A stretch of 18,498 bases of DNA from contig JADIMN010000024.1 in the NCBI GenBank assembly GCA_017694735.1, positions 1 to 18,498 of the forward strand, given 5' to 3'. Positions 1 through 7,156 of this stretch are shown here, one piece after another. Position numbers and translations under genes: made by a program. Position 1 is the stretch's first letter, and each line of letters opens with the position of its first letter. The notes beneath the pieces are model-generated. The model saw only the letters and a list, made by a program, of their open reading frames with translations. It was not told the origin of the DNA and did no database searches. The DNA is from Candidatus Alectryobacillus merdavium (GTDB taxonomy: Bacteria > Bacillota_I > Bacilli_A > RFN20 > CAG-826).

Positions 1-1492
1 AAATTTCTAATAAATTTGTTTGTGGATTAACTCCAGCAACAATAAAGTTAGGATCATTTTTAAATAAATCTAAGTATTTATTATTAAATTCATAACGATG
101 TCGATGTCTTTCAGAAATTTGATCTTTTTCATATAAAGAATATGATAAACTTTCCTTATTTAAAACACAGTCATAAGCCCCTAATCTCATTGTTCCACCA
201 AGATCAATTCCCTTATACTGTTGTGGCAAATAATCTATTATATTATTTTTACAATTTTCATCTAATTCTGTAGAATTTGCTCCTTCTATGTGAAGGACAT
301 TTTTTGCATATTCAATCAGTGCTAATTGAAATCCAAAACATATACCTAATAGAGGTTTATCATTTTCTCTACAATACTTAATAGCTGCTAATTTTCCTTC
401 GGTTCCTCTAACACCAAAACCACCTGGAATAACAACACCATCGCAAACATCTAGATTTTCTTTAACATTATCTTCATTAATATTTTCAGAATTTATCCAA
501 CTTATATTAATTTTTGAATCATATTTATATCCCGAATGTTTTAAAGATTCTGTAATTGAAATATATGCATCATGTAATTCTACATATTTTCCAACAATTG
601 CAATATTTAATTCTTTCTTTAAATTTTTAATATTTTTTATTAATTCTTTAAAATCGTCTAAAGAAATATCTTTTTGATATTTTTCTTCAAAATTCATTCT
701 TTTTAATACATATTTATCAAAACCTTGATTATATAAAGAAGTGATAATTTCATAAATTATTCTTTGATCAAGAGCCTCAAAAACAGCTTCTTTTGCAATG
801 TTACAAAACATTGAGATTTTGCTTTTTTGTGCATCGTTAACTTTTTTCTCGCTTCTTAATATAATAACATCTGGCTGAATTCCATAAGATTGTAATTCTT
901 TTACACTATGTTGTGTTGGTTTTGTTTTTAATTCTTCGCTGCTTTTTAAATATGGAACTAAAGTATTATGAATAAATAATACATTATCATAACCTCTTTC
1001 AATTCTAAATTGTCTTATAGCTTCAATAAATGGAAGAGATTCAATGTCACCAACAGTTCCGCCAATTTCAGTAATAATTACATCAGCGTTTGATTTAGTT
1101 TCTGCTAGTTTGATTCTTCTTTTAATTTCATCTGTAATATGAGGAATAACTTGAATTGTAGAACCTAGATAATCACCTTTTCTCTCTTTATCTAAAACAT
1201 GCTTATAAATTCTTCCACTTGTTACACTTGATTCTCTAGTTAAGTTTTCATCAATAAATCTTTCATAATGTCCTAAGTCTAAGTCTGTTTCAGTGCCATC
1301 TTCGGTTACAAAAACTTCTCCATGTTGATAAGGAGACATTGTACCTGGATCAATATTTAAATATGGATCAAATTTTTGCATAAAAACTTTTAATCCATGT
1401 TTTTTTAATAATAAACCCAAACTACTAGCAGAGATACCTTTTCCTAAACTAGAAACAACTCCGCCTGTAACAAATATAAATTTTGTATCCAT
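1..1492 (-). CDS. pyrG: CTP synthase (partial, C-terminus beyond window edge)
   Basis: Makes CTP from UTP, ATP and glutamine in the cytosol, the last step of de novo pyrimidine nucleotide synthesis. The frame opens with MDTKFIFVTGGVVSSLGKG, the synthetase P-loop (K18). It is followed by the family block KFDPYLNIDPGTMSP and the conserved HGEVFVTEDGTETDLDLGHYERF region. The class I glutamine amidotransferase half carries the nucleophile motif GICFGFQ with Cys385; the more usual form is GICLGMQ. The ERHRHRYEFNNKY block is present. About 497 codons are visible. The family is usually about 535 residues, so the catalytic His-x-Glu of the glutaminase lies outside the window. The start at 1492 has AAAGGA about 13 nt upstream. 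The gene follows the lipoprotein gene on the same strand, with a terminator-like structure between them. I see no GGGC start-site tract of the kind that drives pyrG attenuation in Bacillus. Confidence 0.96.
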   Translation of the reverse strand, partial: MDTKFIFVTGGVVSSLGKGISASSLGLLLKKHGLKVFMQKFDPYLNIDPGTMSPYQHGEVFVTEDGTETDLDLGHYERFIDENLTRESSVTSGRIYKHVLDKERKGDYLGSTIQVIPHITDEIKRRIKLAETKSNADVIITEIGGTVGDIESLPFIEAIRQFRIERGYDNVLFIHNTLVPYLKSSEELKTKPTQHSVKELQSYGIQPDVIILRSEKKVNDAQKSKISMFCNIAKEAVFEALDQRIIYEIITSLYNQGFDKYVLKRMNFEEKYQKDISLDDFKELIKNIKNLKKELNIAIVGKYVELHDAYISITESLKHSGYKYDSKINISWINSENINEDNVKENLDVCDGVVIPGGFGVRGTEGKLAAIKYCRENDKPLLGICFGFQLALIEYAKNVLHIEGANSTELDENCKNNIIDYLPQQYKGIDLGGTMRLGAYDCVLNKESLSYSLYEKDQISERHRHRYEFNNKYLDLFKNDPNFIVAGVNPQTNLLEI

Positions 1493-1607
1493 ATTTTAAA
1501 ATAATTCCTTTCTATTTAAATAAGAAATTTAAATTATCAATAATAAGTTATTTTTAACCTTTAATTAGTATACATAATTAGATATTAATAATTCCATAAT
1601 TATTTAT

Positions 1608-1710
1608 TTAAAAAATAAAAGGTCTGCTCTTTTATAGTGAACCACATAAGTTGGACTAGTAGAAAATACTAGAAAGACTTATGGGGTTCACTATATAGAT
1701 GCAGTCTTTT
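1608..1710 (-). terminator. Terminator-like stem enclosing the 63-bp repeat
   Basis: On the minus strand AAAAGACTGC (1710 to 1701) can pair with GCAGACCTTTT (1627 to 1617), with one small internal bulge, and is followed by a T-rich run ending near 1608. It lies downstream of the lipoprotein gene and upstream of pyrG on the same strand, so it would end the lipoprotein transcript or partly insulate pyrG. The 63-bp inverted repeat occupies what would be the loop, which suggests insertion into an older terminator. The stem is short, so confidence is modest. Confidence 0.45.
1633..1695. repeat. 63-bp near-perfect inverted repeat with IS3-like ends
   Basis: The left arm TATAGTGAACC (1633-1643) pairs perfectly with GGTTCACTATA (1685-1695). 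After one A/G mismatch, CATAAGT (1645-1651) pairs with ACTTATG (1677-1683). CTAGTA (1656-1661) then pairs with TACTAG (1667-1672) around a GAAAA loop. Read inward, both arms start TAGTGAACC-x-CATAAGT, and the left arm continues TGGAC. That resembles the TGA-CCCC-AAGTTGGAC type ends common in IS3-family insertion sequences. This suggests two IS ends without an interior, that is, a miniature or collapsed element. No target-site duplication is evident. The alternative is a purely structural RNA hairpin, since there is no U-run directly next to it. Confidence 0.7.
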
Positions 1711-1890
1711 GTTTTATTCAGGAATATGAAGATTTAAAAACTATTTTATGGTACTGTTTATAAAAATAAAATCATTTATTTATCAAATTAGTATTATGCT
1801 TTAACTTATTTAAATTCTTGCTTATTGTTTTAAAAAATAAACATTTTTATATTCGTTTAATTAAAAAATAAAACAAAGAAACTTTTATGA

Positions 1891-2349
1891 TTAATTATTA
1901 TAAGTTGACTTATCATTAATCAATTCTATAAACTTTGATGGCACTTTATCACTAGATCTATATGTTGCTTCAATTCCATCAAAATACATATAATTAGTAT
2001 TATGACTTATAAAAAAAGTTATCCCGTTATCTTTATATAGTTCAATATCTTTAATATTAACGTGTAAAACATAAGCATTATCTTTTAATTCTGAAGAAGG
2101 CCAAGAAGATAAGAACTCTTTATTAATATCAAAATCAACTTTAATATAATCACAATCTAAGTATTGATAAGCATCATCAATTAAATTCCATGTAGAACTT
2201 TGATAAACGCTTTCTGATACTTGAACAGATGAAATATTAGACAAATCAAAACCCGAAGCTTCTTTTAAAGAATAAACTTCACTATTTGAACAAGAAGTCA
2301 TACTAACTATTCCAAGAAAAGCTAGAGATAGAATTGATAGTTTCTTCAT
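1891..2349 (-). CDS. Putative small lipoprotein, function unknown
   Basis: This is a 152-residue protein with a typical export signal: two lysines (MKK), a hydrophobic stretch SILSLAFLGIV, then MTSC with Cys20 as the likely lipidated residue. The lipobox is imperfect (Met at -3) but acceptable for Gram-positive bacteria. The mature part is polar and mostly beta-like (for example YVLHVNIKDIELYKDNGITFFI) with no family I recognise. The product would be anchored on the outer face of the membrane. The start at 2349 is fixed by AGGGAG at 2357-2362. It lies between pyrG and the nuclease-like gene, all on the minus strand. The 90-bp gap upstream shows no convincing promoter. It may mark the edge of the accessory block. 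Confidence 0.75.
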   Translation of the reverse strand: MKKLSILSLAFLGIVSMTSCSNSEVYSLKEASGFDLSNISSVQVSESVYQSSTWNLIDDAYQYLDCDYIKVDFDINKEFLSSWPSSELKDNAYVLHVNIKDIELYKDNGITFFISHNTNYMYFDGIEATYRSSDKVPSKFIELINDKSTYNN

Positions 2350-2439
2350 AATTTTTCTCCCTAAGAATTTTATAAAATTTTTATGTTTATACTTTTTAAT
2401 ATTATAAATTTATTTTATTTGCAACCCATCAATGATCTC

Positions 2440-3345
2440 TTACCTATGTCTTTCATCAGTTTTAATTCTTGCTTCAACAATTGTATCGCAAGTCAAAAGT
2501 AGGTCAATATCACAATAACATTTAGTTCCTCTATATTTTCCACCAGTTTTTATTGTTTTAGAAGGAATAATGTCAGGACCTAAATAAAATTTAAACATCG
2601 GAATTCCGTTTTCTGAATATGTTTCATATTTTTCAACGTGATTTATATATTGCAATTTTCCTCCAAATCTAAATCCTAAATAATTTTCAGGACTTTTTAA
2701 AAATCTTCTACCTACAGGACAATGGTATGTCCTCTCTTTGTCATGTTCACGCACGCTATTTTCGTTAAGAGGAACAACGTATACAGTATTAGAATGATTG
2801 TCTTGCATTGAAACAACTCCTTTCAAGTATTCTTTTAGCTCATCTAAAATTCTTTTTGTATAACTCTTCGCACTAACTTTCGACTTATCGATTAAGTTTA
2901 TAATTTTACTATACATTAAATGTTTAATTGGAACACCACTTATTTCCCGAGGTATCAAAGATGATGCTTGAATATATTGACTATCAGACAATGTATAAAT
3001 TAATTTAATTGGTTCTAGTGTTTTATTTAAATCATTAGCATATTTGGTTAGTTGACTAGGACTAGGAAGATTTACACCTTTCTTTGCCTCAATAATTATA
3101 TGAAACTTACTTGGATATAATATTTCTATGTCTGAGATGCCATCTTCTTGAGTTTGCTGATAAGTAATTATCAATATGTCTAAATCAAGATTTAATACAT
3201 CAATCCCAAGTTCATGTAAGAAATTAATAGCAAAGTTTTCGCATTTTGATAAAGTATAAGCAATCGATTTTGTTATATCGTTTTCGTGATTTCCTAATAG
3301 TTGAAATATATTATTAATTCTATTTCCATACCCTTTTAAAATCAT
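2440..3345 (-). CDS. PD-(D/E)XK nuclease-like protein with C-terminal beta-rich domain
   Basis: This 301-residue protein has the residue spacing of a PD-(D/E)XK nuclease in its N-terminal half. Helix 1 is GNHENDITKSIAYTL with Glu21, then come Asp72 in SDIEI and Glu86-x-Lys88 in IIIEAKKG, followed by Gln98 in LPSPSQLTKYAND. The full metal-binding and catalytic set is therefore intact. The C-terminal part (about 185-301) is predicted beta-rich, around YHCPVGRRFLKSPENYLGFRFGG and LQYINHVEKYE. It could be a target-recognition domain, which is inference. The family fits restriction or repair nucleases in phage-defence islands. No methyltransferase is adjacent, so a modification-dependent or solitary nuclease is possible. 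The ATG at 3345 has AGGAG a few bases upstream. Nothing in the neighbourhood fixes a substrate. Confidence 0.6.
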   Translation of the reverse strand: MILKGYGNRINNIFQLLGNHENDITKSIAYTLSKCENFAINFLHELGIDVLNLDLDILIITYQQTQEDGISDIEILYPSKFHIIIEAKKGVNLPSPSQLTKYANDLNKTLEPIKLIYTLSDSQYIQASSLIPREISGVPIKHLMYSKIINLIDKSKVSAKSYTKRILDELKEYLKGVVSMQDNHSNTVYVVPLNENSVREHDKERTYHCPVGRRFLKSPENYLGFRFGGKLQYINHVEKYETYSENGIPMFKFYLGPDIIPSKTIKTGGKYRGTKCYCDIDLLLTCDTIVEARIKTDERHR

Positions 3346-3598
3346 AATTTGTCTCCTAGTACAATTAATAATAACATCTTATTAGTGCTTTTTGATTTGC
3401 AGTAATCGTTTTTTCGAATAATATTTTTATTTTTTTATTATATACATAACAATATAGCAGAATATATCTGTAATATGTGATTTTATTATAATTTTATAGT
3501 TATGGCAATCGAACTTACAATAATTCTATAATTACTAAACATTCAACTATCTATTAAAAAAGAAATATATAAATAATTAATATTATTTGAAACTAAAA

Positions 3599-3901
3599 AT
3601 GGCAACATTTGCCGATGAATCCGAGAAGAGATATGAGACCATAAAAGAAAAGCTTAAGGATTATAAACGAGACGTAATAGATGTTGATGGCGAATTAATA
3701 CATGTGGTTATTAATAAGATAAGAGTCATTAATGAACACACTGTGGTTTACTGCATTCCTAAGAGCAGACCTCGATCAACTGAGGAAATTAAAATCTTTA
3801 GAAAAAAATACATAAATATGCCTGCATTATTTGAAGGCCATCTCCAAGAATACATAAACGAAAAGTTCTGCTACATAGATTGCAAAGTTGTCTGCTTATA
3901 A
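3599..3901 (+). CDS. Small protein, possible C-terminal remnant of a serine recombinase
   Basis: The ATG at 3599 gives a 100-residue protein. A TTG at 3587 in the same frame would add four residues. Neither start has a clear ribosome-binding site. The sequence begins with a charged helix (DESEKRYETIKEKLKDYKRD) and then reads DVDGELIHVVINKIRVINEHTVVYCI. That resembles the end of large serine recombinases, where an acidic helix leads into a hydrophobic 'lVdKIxV...v.f' strand pair. No catalytic domain precedes it: the upstream 180 bp are AT-rich and full of stops. It may be a broken recombinase tail, or an independent small protein that happens to resemble one. Its base composition is less AT-rich than its surroundings, and a strong terminator follows at once. 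It is the only plus-strand gene in the accessory block. Confidence 0.5.
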   Translation: MATFADESEKRYETIKEKLKDYKRDVIDVDGELIHVVINKIRVINEHTVVYCIPKSRPRSTEEIKIFRKKYINMPALFEGHLQEYINEKFCYIDCKVVCL

Positions 3902-3906
3902 AAAGT

Positions 3907-3938
3907 CGACCTAGATTTTGGCTAGGTCGTTATTTTTA
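3907..3938. terminator. Bidirectional terminator
   Basis: CGACCTAG (3907-3914) pairs perfectly with CTAGGTCG (3922-3929) around a 7-nt loop. T-rich tracts follow in both directions: TTATTTTTATT on the plus strand and ACTTTTTAT on the minus strand. It ends both the small plus-strand gene and the HTH-XRE operon that converges on it. Confidence 0.85.
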
Positions 3939-5063
3939 TTGAGTAATATACTCGTAGTACTTTAAAGGATTATCGTTTTTGTAATTAAGCAAATTGAATA
4001 GTCTTTCAGTTTCTTTTTTATCAATCATTTTTTCGTATTCTTCATAGGAATAGAACTTCCAATTTTGAAGAGCATCTAATCTTGAGTGCCCTCCAAAATC
4101 TATGAATAGTCCATCGTTTTCAAAATGCTCATTGGCATTCAAATCACACTCAGTAATTGTACCTTCAAGCATGTTGATATTTTCTTCGTCAATATATGAA
4201 TGCAATTTTCTTTTTTGCATATAATGACACCCATTATTAATCATGATTTTCAAGAATAGCCTTTGTTCTATCTCATCATCAGTCAAAGGACGTTTAGTTT
4301 TTTGCTTATAAGCGCTTAATCCATTGCTTTGTTCTACTTCTTCTTCTATTTCTAGATTAGCCATAAACAAAGCATCTTTTAATACCTGAGGAAGTATCGA
4401 AAGATACAACTCAAGAGCTTTTGTCGATCTGCTTTTGCAAACGCCATCACCTTTATAATCACCTTTAAAACCATATAATTTTGAGAGTTCCCAATCGAGC
4501 TCTTTTTCTGGTTTATTTTGAAATTTAGCGTATATTTCTGATACAAAATCTTTTTCTTCTTTCTCACTCTTAAAGCGGAATGCACCCATTCCTATTTTTA
4601 AAGCAGCAAAATAACTATCATCAAAAGTAAAATAATTATCTTTGATAAAATTAAATTCTTCTAATTCGGATTCTGTTAGCTTATTTTCAGACCATAATGG
4701 AAGTAATCTATAAAACTCTTTTTTTATTTGTTTAATACATTTATAGTAACTTTCAAGCTTATCTAGATTGTTTTCACTTATATTCTCATCAAATTCGTAA
4801 TTAGAAAGATCATAATTTCTCTTCCAATAATCAGTGTTTGATTCATTGTCTAGCTTGCCATTTATCAGTTCATGAACACTGATGTTAAAGAATTTAGATA
4901 ATTCATATAACATTTCAGTTTTGATTCCGGAACCACTTTCCCATTGGGAAATAGCAGCCTTGCTAACATGGAGTGCTTCTGCTAATTTCTGCAATGTTAA
5001 ATTCGAATCTTTTCTTAATTTTTCAATAAGGGTTCCTGTTGAATAAGATATATTATTCTTCAT
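3936..5063 (-). CDS. HTH-XRE regulator with uncharacterised C-terminal domain (third gene of operon)
   Basis: This 375-residue protein begins with a Cro/C1-type helix-turn-helix (about 12-66): LIEKLRKDSNLTLQKLAEALHVS, recognition helix KAAISQWESG, then LSKFFNISVHELING. It is therefore a probable DNA-binding regulator. The remaining 300 residues match no family I know. They do align with the neighbouring 509-residue protein in three places: ELEEFNFIKDNYF (133-145), ELDWELSKL (188-196) and GLSAYKQ...DDEIEQR...INNG (248-278). The two are paralogues by my reading. The C-terminal end (about 316-375) carries DGLFIDFGGHSRLDALQNW and is not matched in the neighbour. AAAGGAGG sits 10-12 nt before the start, inside the upstream gene, and the two genes overlap by 11 bp, so translation is probably coupled. 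It could be a phage-type repressor, an antitoxin or a defence-island regulator. Confidence 0.75.
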   Translation of the reverse strand: MKNNISYSTGTLIEKLRKDSNLTLQKLAEALHVSKAAISQWESGSGIKTEMLYELSKFFNISVHELINGKLDNESNTDYWKRNYDLSNYEFDENISENNLDKLESYYKCIKQIKKEFYRLLPLWSENKLTESELEEFNFIKDNYFTFDDSYFAALKIGMGAFRFKSEKEEKDFVSEIYAKFQNKPEKELDWELSKLYGFKGDYKGDGVCKSRSTKALELYLSILPQVLKDALFMANLEIEEEVEQSNGLSAYKQKTKRPLTDDEIEQRLFLKIMINNGCHYMQKRKLHSYIDEENINMLEGTITECDLNANEHFENDGLFIDFGGHSRLDALQNWKFYSYEEYEKMIDKKETERLFNLLNYKNDNPLKYYEYITQ

Positions 5064-6582
5064 CGCAATATACCTCCTTTATAAAATATTTTTCTCTAAT
5101 ATCTTTTAATGTAAGATTATCAATATTCTTTAAAAGCTCTTTTGTGGCTTTGATATCTCTTTTGTTTTTGATTTCCTCATATGTTAGGTCTTGATTCCAT
5201 TGATGGCAATAATTTCTAATTTCTGACCATTTACTGCCTCCAACTTCATGGTTCACTGTAACTTTATATTTATTTATTCCGGATTTTAAATTAGCAACTA
5301 AAAGCTTTAACTCCTCTTTTCCTCCGGCTATTTCTTTTTCTATTGCCTTAGCTTCGTTCCACATTTGAATTTTGTAACCACATCTTTGTTTAATATCAGC
5401 AATTAAATATTCTTTTTTCTGATTAATATCGATATTCTCTTTTTTAGCCCAGATCATCATCAACTCTTCTGGTATATTGTCATTGTTAGCAAAGAAATTG
5501 AAAGCATCCTCTAGAGATATCTCTTTATCTAAGATAAATAATTTGTAGTAATGATTTATAAAAAATCTGTTCCTAAAGGTATTATTAACAATAAACTTTC
5601 TTTCCACGCCGTTTTCTGAAGTAAAAAATTCAATAGGTTTTTCACAAAGATTATATAAATATTCAATTCTATCAATAATTCTTCTTTCTTCTTCTCTTTG
5701 TTTGATGAAGTTGATATATTGCCTATTTAAACAAGCACCATTATTTAAAAGATATTTGATTTTTGAGCGAACTATTTCATCCTTGTTAAATTCTTCGCAA
5801 TGTCTTTTTTTGTAATCTGAAAGTCCTCTACTGCCCCACATATCATCATGAACGCATATAGGATCACATGTTTGAAGTGCAGCAAAAATTATATCCTTTT
5901 CCCAGAATTCTAATTCCTTGAATCTTTTGTCAAAGAATGGATTATCTACATATTTATCTTCAACAGAAAAATCCTGGAAATTTAAATCTATTTCAATGTT
6001 TGGAATAATAAGTTTTTTAAGTTCCCATATTTTTTCTTCGACGCTCATATTAGAACACTGATTCAAAACATATGATATGCGTTGATGAATATTCAAGTTT
6101 TTAGTTGCTTTATCCTCTTCATCTAATAAATAATCTGATATATCAAAGAAATATTTTATAAGGAATGAAAATTCCTCTTCTTCTTGTTTGGCGAAATCAT
6201 CATCAACACGAATTCTCAATAATTCATTGAATCTATTTTTAATCAGTATTTTTTGATTTTGATCCATTTCATATAAATTTACATTAGTATTAACATAATA
6301 TTTATAAGGCCACTCATTGTTATATGAGAAATATATTTCTTTATAATCTACTTTTTCATATCGCTTACCATCTAACAATTCATCGACAGAAACATTAAAC
6401 AAATCAGCTAATGTTAAGAGATTTGAAACATCTGGAATCGTCTCGCCCCTTTCCCATTGACTTATGGCGTTTGTTGATACCGCCACATCCATATCGTATA
6501 GTTTGTTACTCAACTGCTCCTGAGAATAGCCTTTTTCTTTTCTTAATTGTTTTATAAAATTTCCAACTCTTTTTTTATTCAT
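5053..6582 (-). CDS. HTH-XRE regulator with long uncharacterised C-terminal region (second gene of operon)
   Basis: This 509-residue protein has an N-terminal Cro/C1-type helix-turn-helix (about 8-72): IKQLRKEKGYSQEQLSNKLYD, recognition helix NAISQWERGETIPDVSNLL, then LADLFNVSVDELLDGK. The loop before the recognition helix is slightly long (DMDVAVST). Residues about 115-290 contain the blocks shared with the 375-residue neighbour: EEEEFSFLIKYFF, EKIWELKKL and GLSDYKK...KDEIVRS...LNNGA. Residues 290-509 are extra, helical and charged, with no recognised domain. No membrane segment is visible, so it acts in the cytosol. The ATG overlaps the end of the upstream small gene by 8 bp, and a weak GAGGAT lies within that gene. 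That arrangement fits obligate co-expression. The large C-terminal part is unusual for a simple repressor and may sense a ligand, bind a protein or act as an enzyme; the sequence does not say which. Confidence 0.75.
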   Translation of the reverse strand: MNKKRVGNFIKQLRKEKGYSQEQLSNKLYDMDVAVSTNAISQWERGETIPDVSNLLTLADLFNVSVDELLDGKRYEKVDYKEIYFSYNNEWPYKYYVNTNVNLYEMDQNQKILIKNRFNELLRIRVDDDFAKQEEEEFSFLIKYFFDISDYLLDEEDKATKNLNIHQRISYVLNQCSNMSVEEKIWELKKLIIPNIEIDLNFQDFSVEDKYVDNPFFDKRFKELEFWEKDIIFAALQTCDPICVHDDMWGSRGLSDYKKRHCEEFNKDEIVRSKIKYLLNNGACLNRQYINFIKQREEERRIIDRIEYLYNLCEKPIEFFTSENGVERKFIVNNTFRNRFFINHYYKLFILDKEISLEDAFNFFANNDNIPEELMMIWAKKENIDINQKKEYLIADIKQRCGYKIQMWNEAKAIEKEIAGGKEELKLLVANLKSGINKYKVTVNHEVGGSKWSEIRNYCHQWNQDLTYEEIKNKRDIKATKELLKNIDNLTLKDIREKYFIKEVYCDEE

Positions 6583-6976
6583 AATAACTATATCCTCTAT
6601 ACTTCATTTTTTTCCATTCTTTTTCAATCGCTGTTTCTCTTAATCTACGACCGATGGATTTTTTCTTCAACTTTTGAACTACCTCTTCGTCAATCAGTTC
6701 TTCTTGTTTTACTACATTAAGACTTATTTGATCTTGTTTATTATGTACTTGGAAGTAAGCATCATCTTCCATAGCTCTCAGTCCCAAACAATATTTTTCA
6801 AAATCTATCTCGATAACTTCTCTTATTGCATCCTTATGATTATGTTTGACTCGAGGTTTCCGCCTCGCTATCTCAGCAGCTTCTTTGCCGTCTTCAGCTT
6901 TGATAAAAATCCATTTGAGTATGTATTTACTTTTTCTTACGTGTCCACATTTAACTTTTACTTTATAATATTTCAT
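6575..6976 (-). CDS. Small conserved-looking protein, first gene of the HTH-XRE operon
   Basis: This is a 133-residue basic cytosolic protein. The N-terminal half looks like an alpha/beta fold: strand YYKVKVKCGHV, strand YILKWIFIKA, helix EDGKEAAEIARRKPRVKHNHKDAI, strand REVIEIDFEKY. The block GKEAAxIAR-x-PRVKH-x-KDAI has the look of a conserved family signature, but I cannot name the family. The C-terminal half (about 95-133) is lysine/arginine-rich and helical (VVQKLKKKSIGRRLRETAIEKEW), compatible with nucleic-acid or protein binding. The start is fixed by AAGGAGG at 6982-6988. Its stop overlaps the next start by 8 bp. It leads the operon and is probably the best translated member. A role as partner or target of the two HTH proteins is inference. 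Confidence 0.7.
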   Translation of the reverse strand: MKYYKVKVKCGHVRKSKYILKWIFIKAEDGKEAAEIARRKPRVKHNHKDAIREVIEIDFEKYCLGLRAMEDDAYFQVHNKQDQISLNVVKQEELIDEEVVQKLKKKSIGRRLRETAIEKEWKKMKYRGYSYYE

Positions 6977-6986
6977 GCCATCCTCC

Positions 6987-7013
6987 TTGATTACAAATAC
7001 ATTTTATAATCAA
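6987..7013 (-). promoter_or_regulatory. Dyad TTGATTA-N13-TAATCAA before the HTH-XRE operon
   Basis: A perfect 7-bp inverted repeat (6987-6993 and 7007-7013) lies directly upstream of the operon, and its gene-proximal arm runs into the Shine-Dalgarno sequence. Two forms of action are possible. It could be an operator for the HTH-XRE proteins, or an RNA hairpin that limits access to the ribosome-binding site. A TATAAA box (7003-7008, minus) also falls inside it. Confidence 0.4.
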
Positions 7014-7090
7014 TATTCTGTAAAAGTTAGATGGCCTAAATTAAAATAAAACTTAATATATTTCTTTTTGTTAAATTTTACTTTATTTAT

Positions 7091-7119
7091 ATTGTAGCAC
7101 AAAAGAACTATCTTAGTTA
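7091..7119 (-). promoter_or_regulatory. Probable extended -10 promoter of the HTH-XRE operon
   Basis: On the minus strand TGCTACAAT (7099 to 7091) is an extended -10 element of the TG-N-TATAAT type. The -35 region near 7114-7119 (TAACTA) is poor, as often seen with extended -10 promoters. Transcription would start near 7084, giving a leader of about 107 nt that contains the 6987-7013 dyad. Confidence 0.4.
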
Positions 7120-7156
7120 TGGTATCTATCTAATTGATTATTTTCTTTTGCTTGAA

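Larger units (their letters stand above)
1493..1890. other. Intergenic region between pyrG and the lipoprotein gene
   Basis: About 400 bp with no credible gene on either strand. It holds the 63-bp inverted repeat at 1633-1695, the surrounding terminator-like stem at 1617-1710, and a possible pyrG -10 box (TATACT on the minus strand, 1567-1572) with no good -35 box. The remainder, 1711-1890, is very AT-rich. It carries a short direct repeat (TAAAAAATAAA, near 1830 and 1863) that is probably chance in such a composition. Confidence 0.6.

Noticed and set aside
1493..1632. A pyrG attenuator based on reiterative initiation, as in Bacillus
   Set aside because: There is no GGGC-type start tract or matching C-rich arm in the leader, and the only stem is interrupted by the 63-bp repeat.
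6674..7009. Plus-strand open frame opposite the small operon gene
   Set aside because: Its protein is Phe/Tyr/Ile-rich as expected from the complement of a lysine-rich gene, and the minus strand has a clear ribosome-binding site and coupled neighbours.
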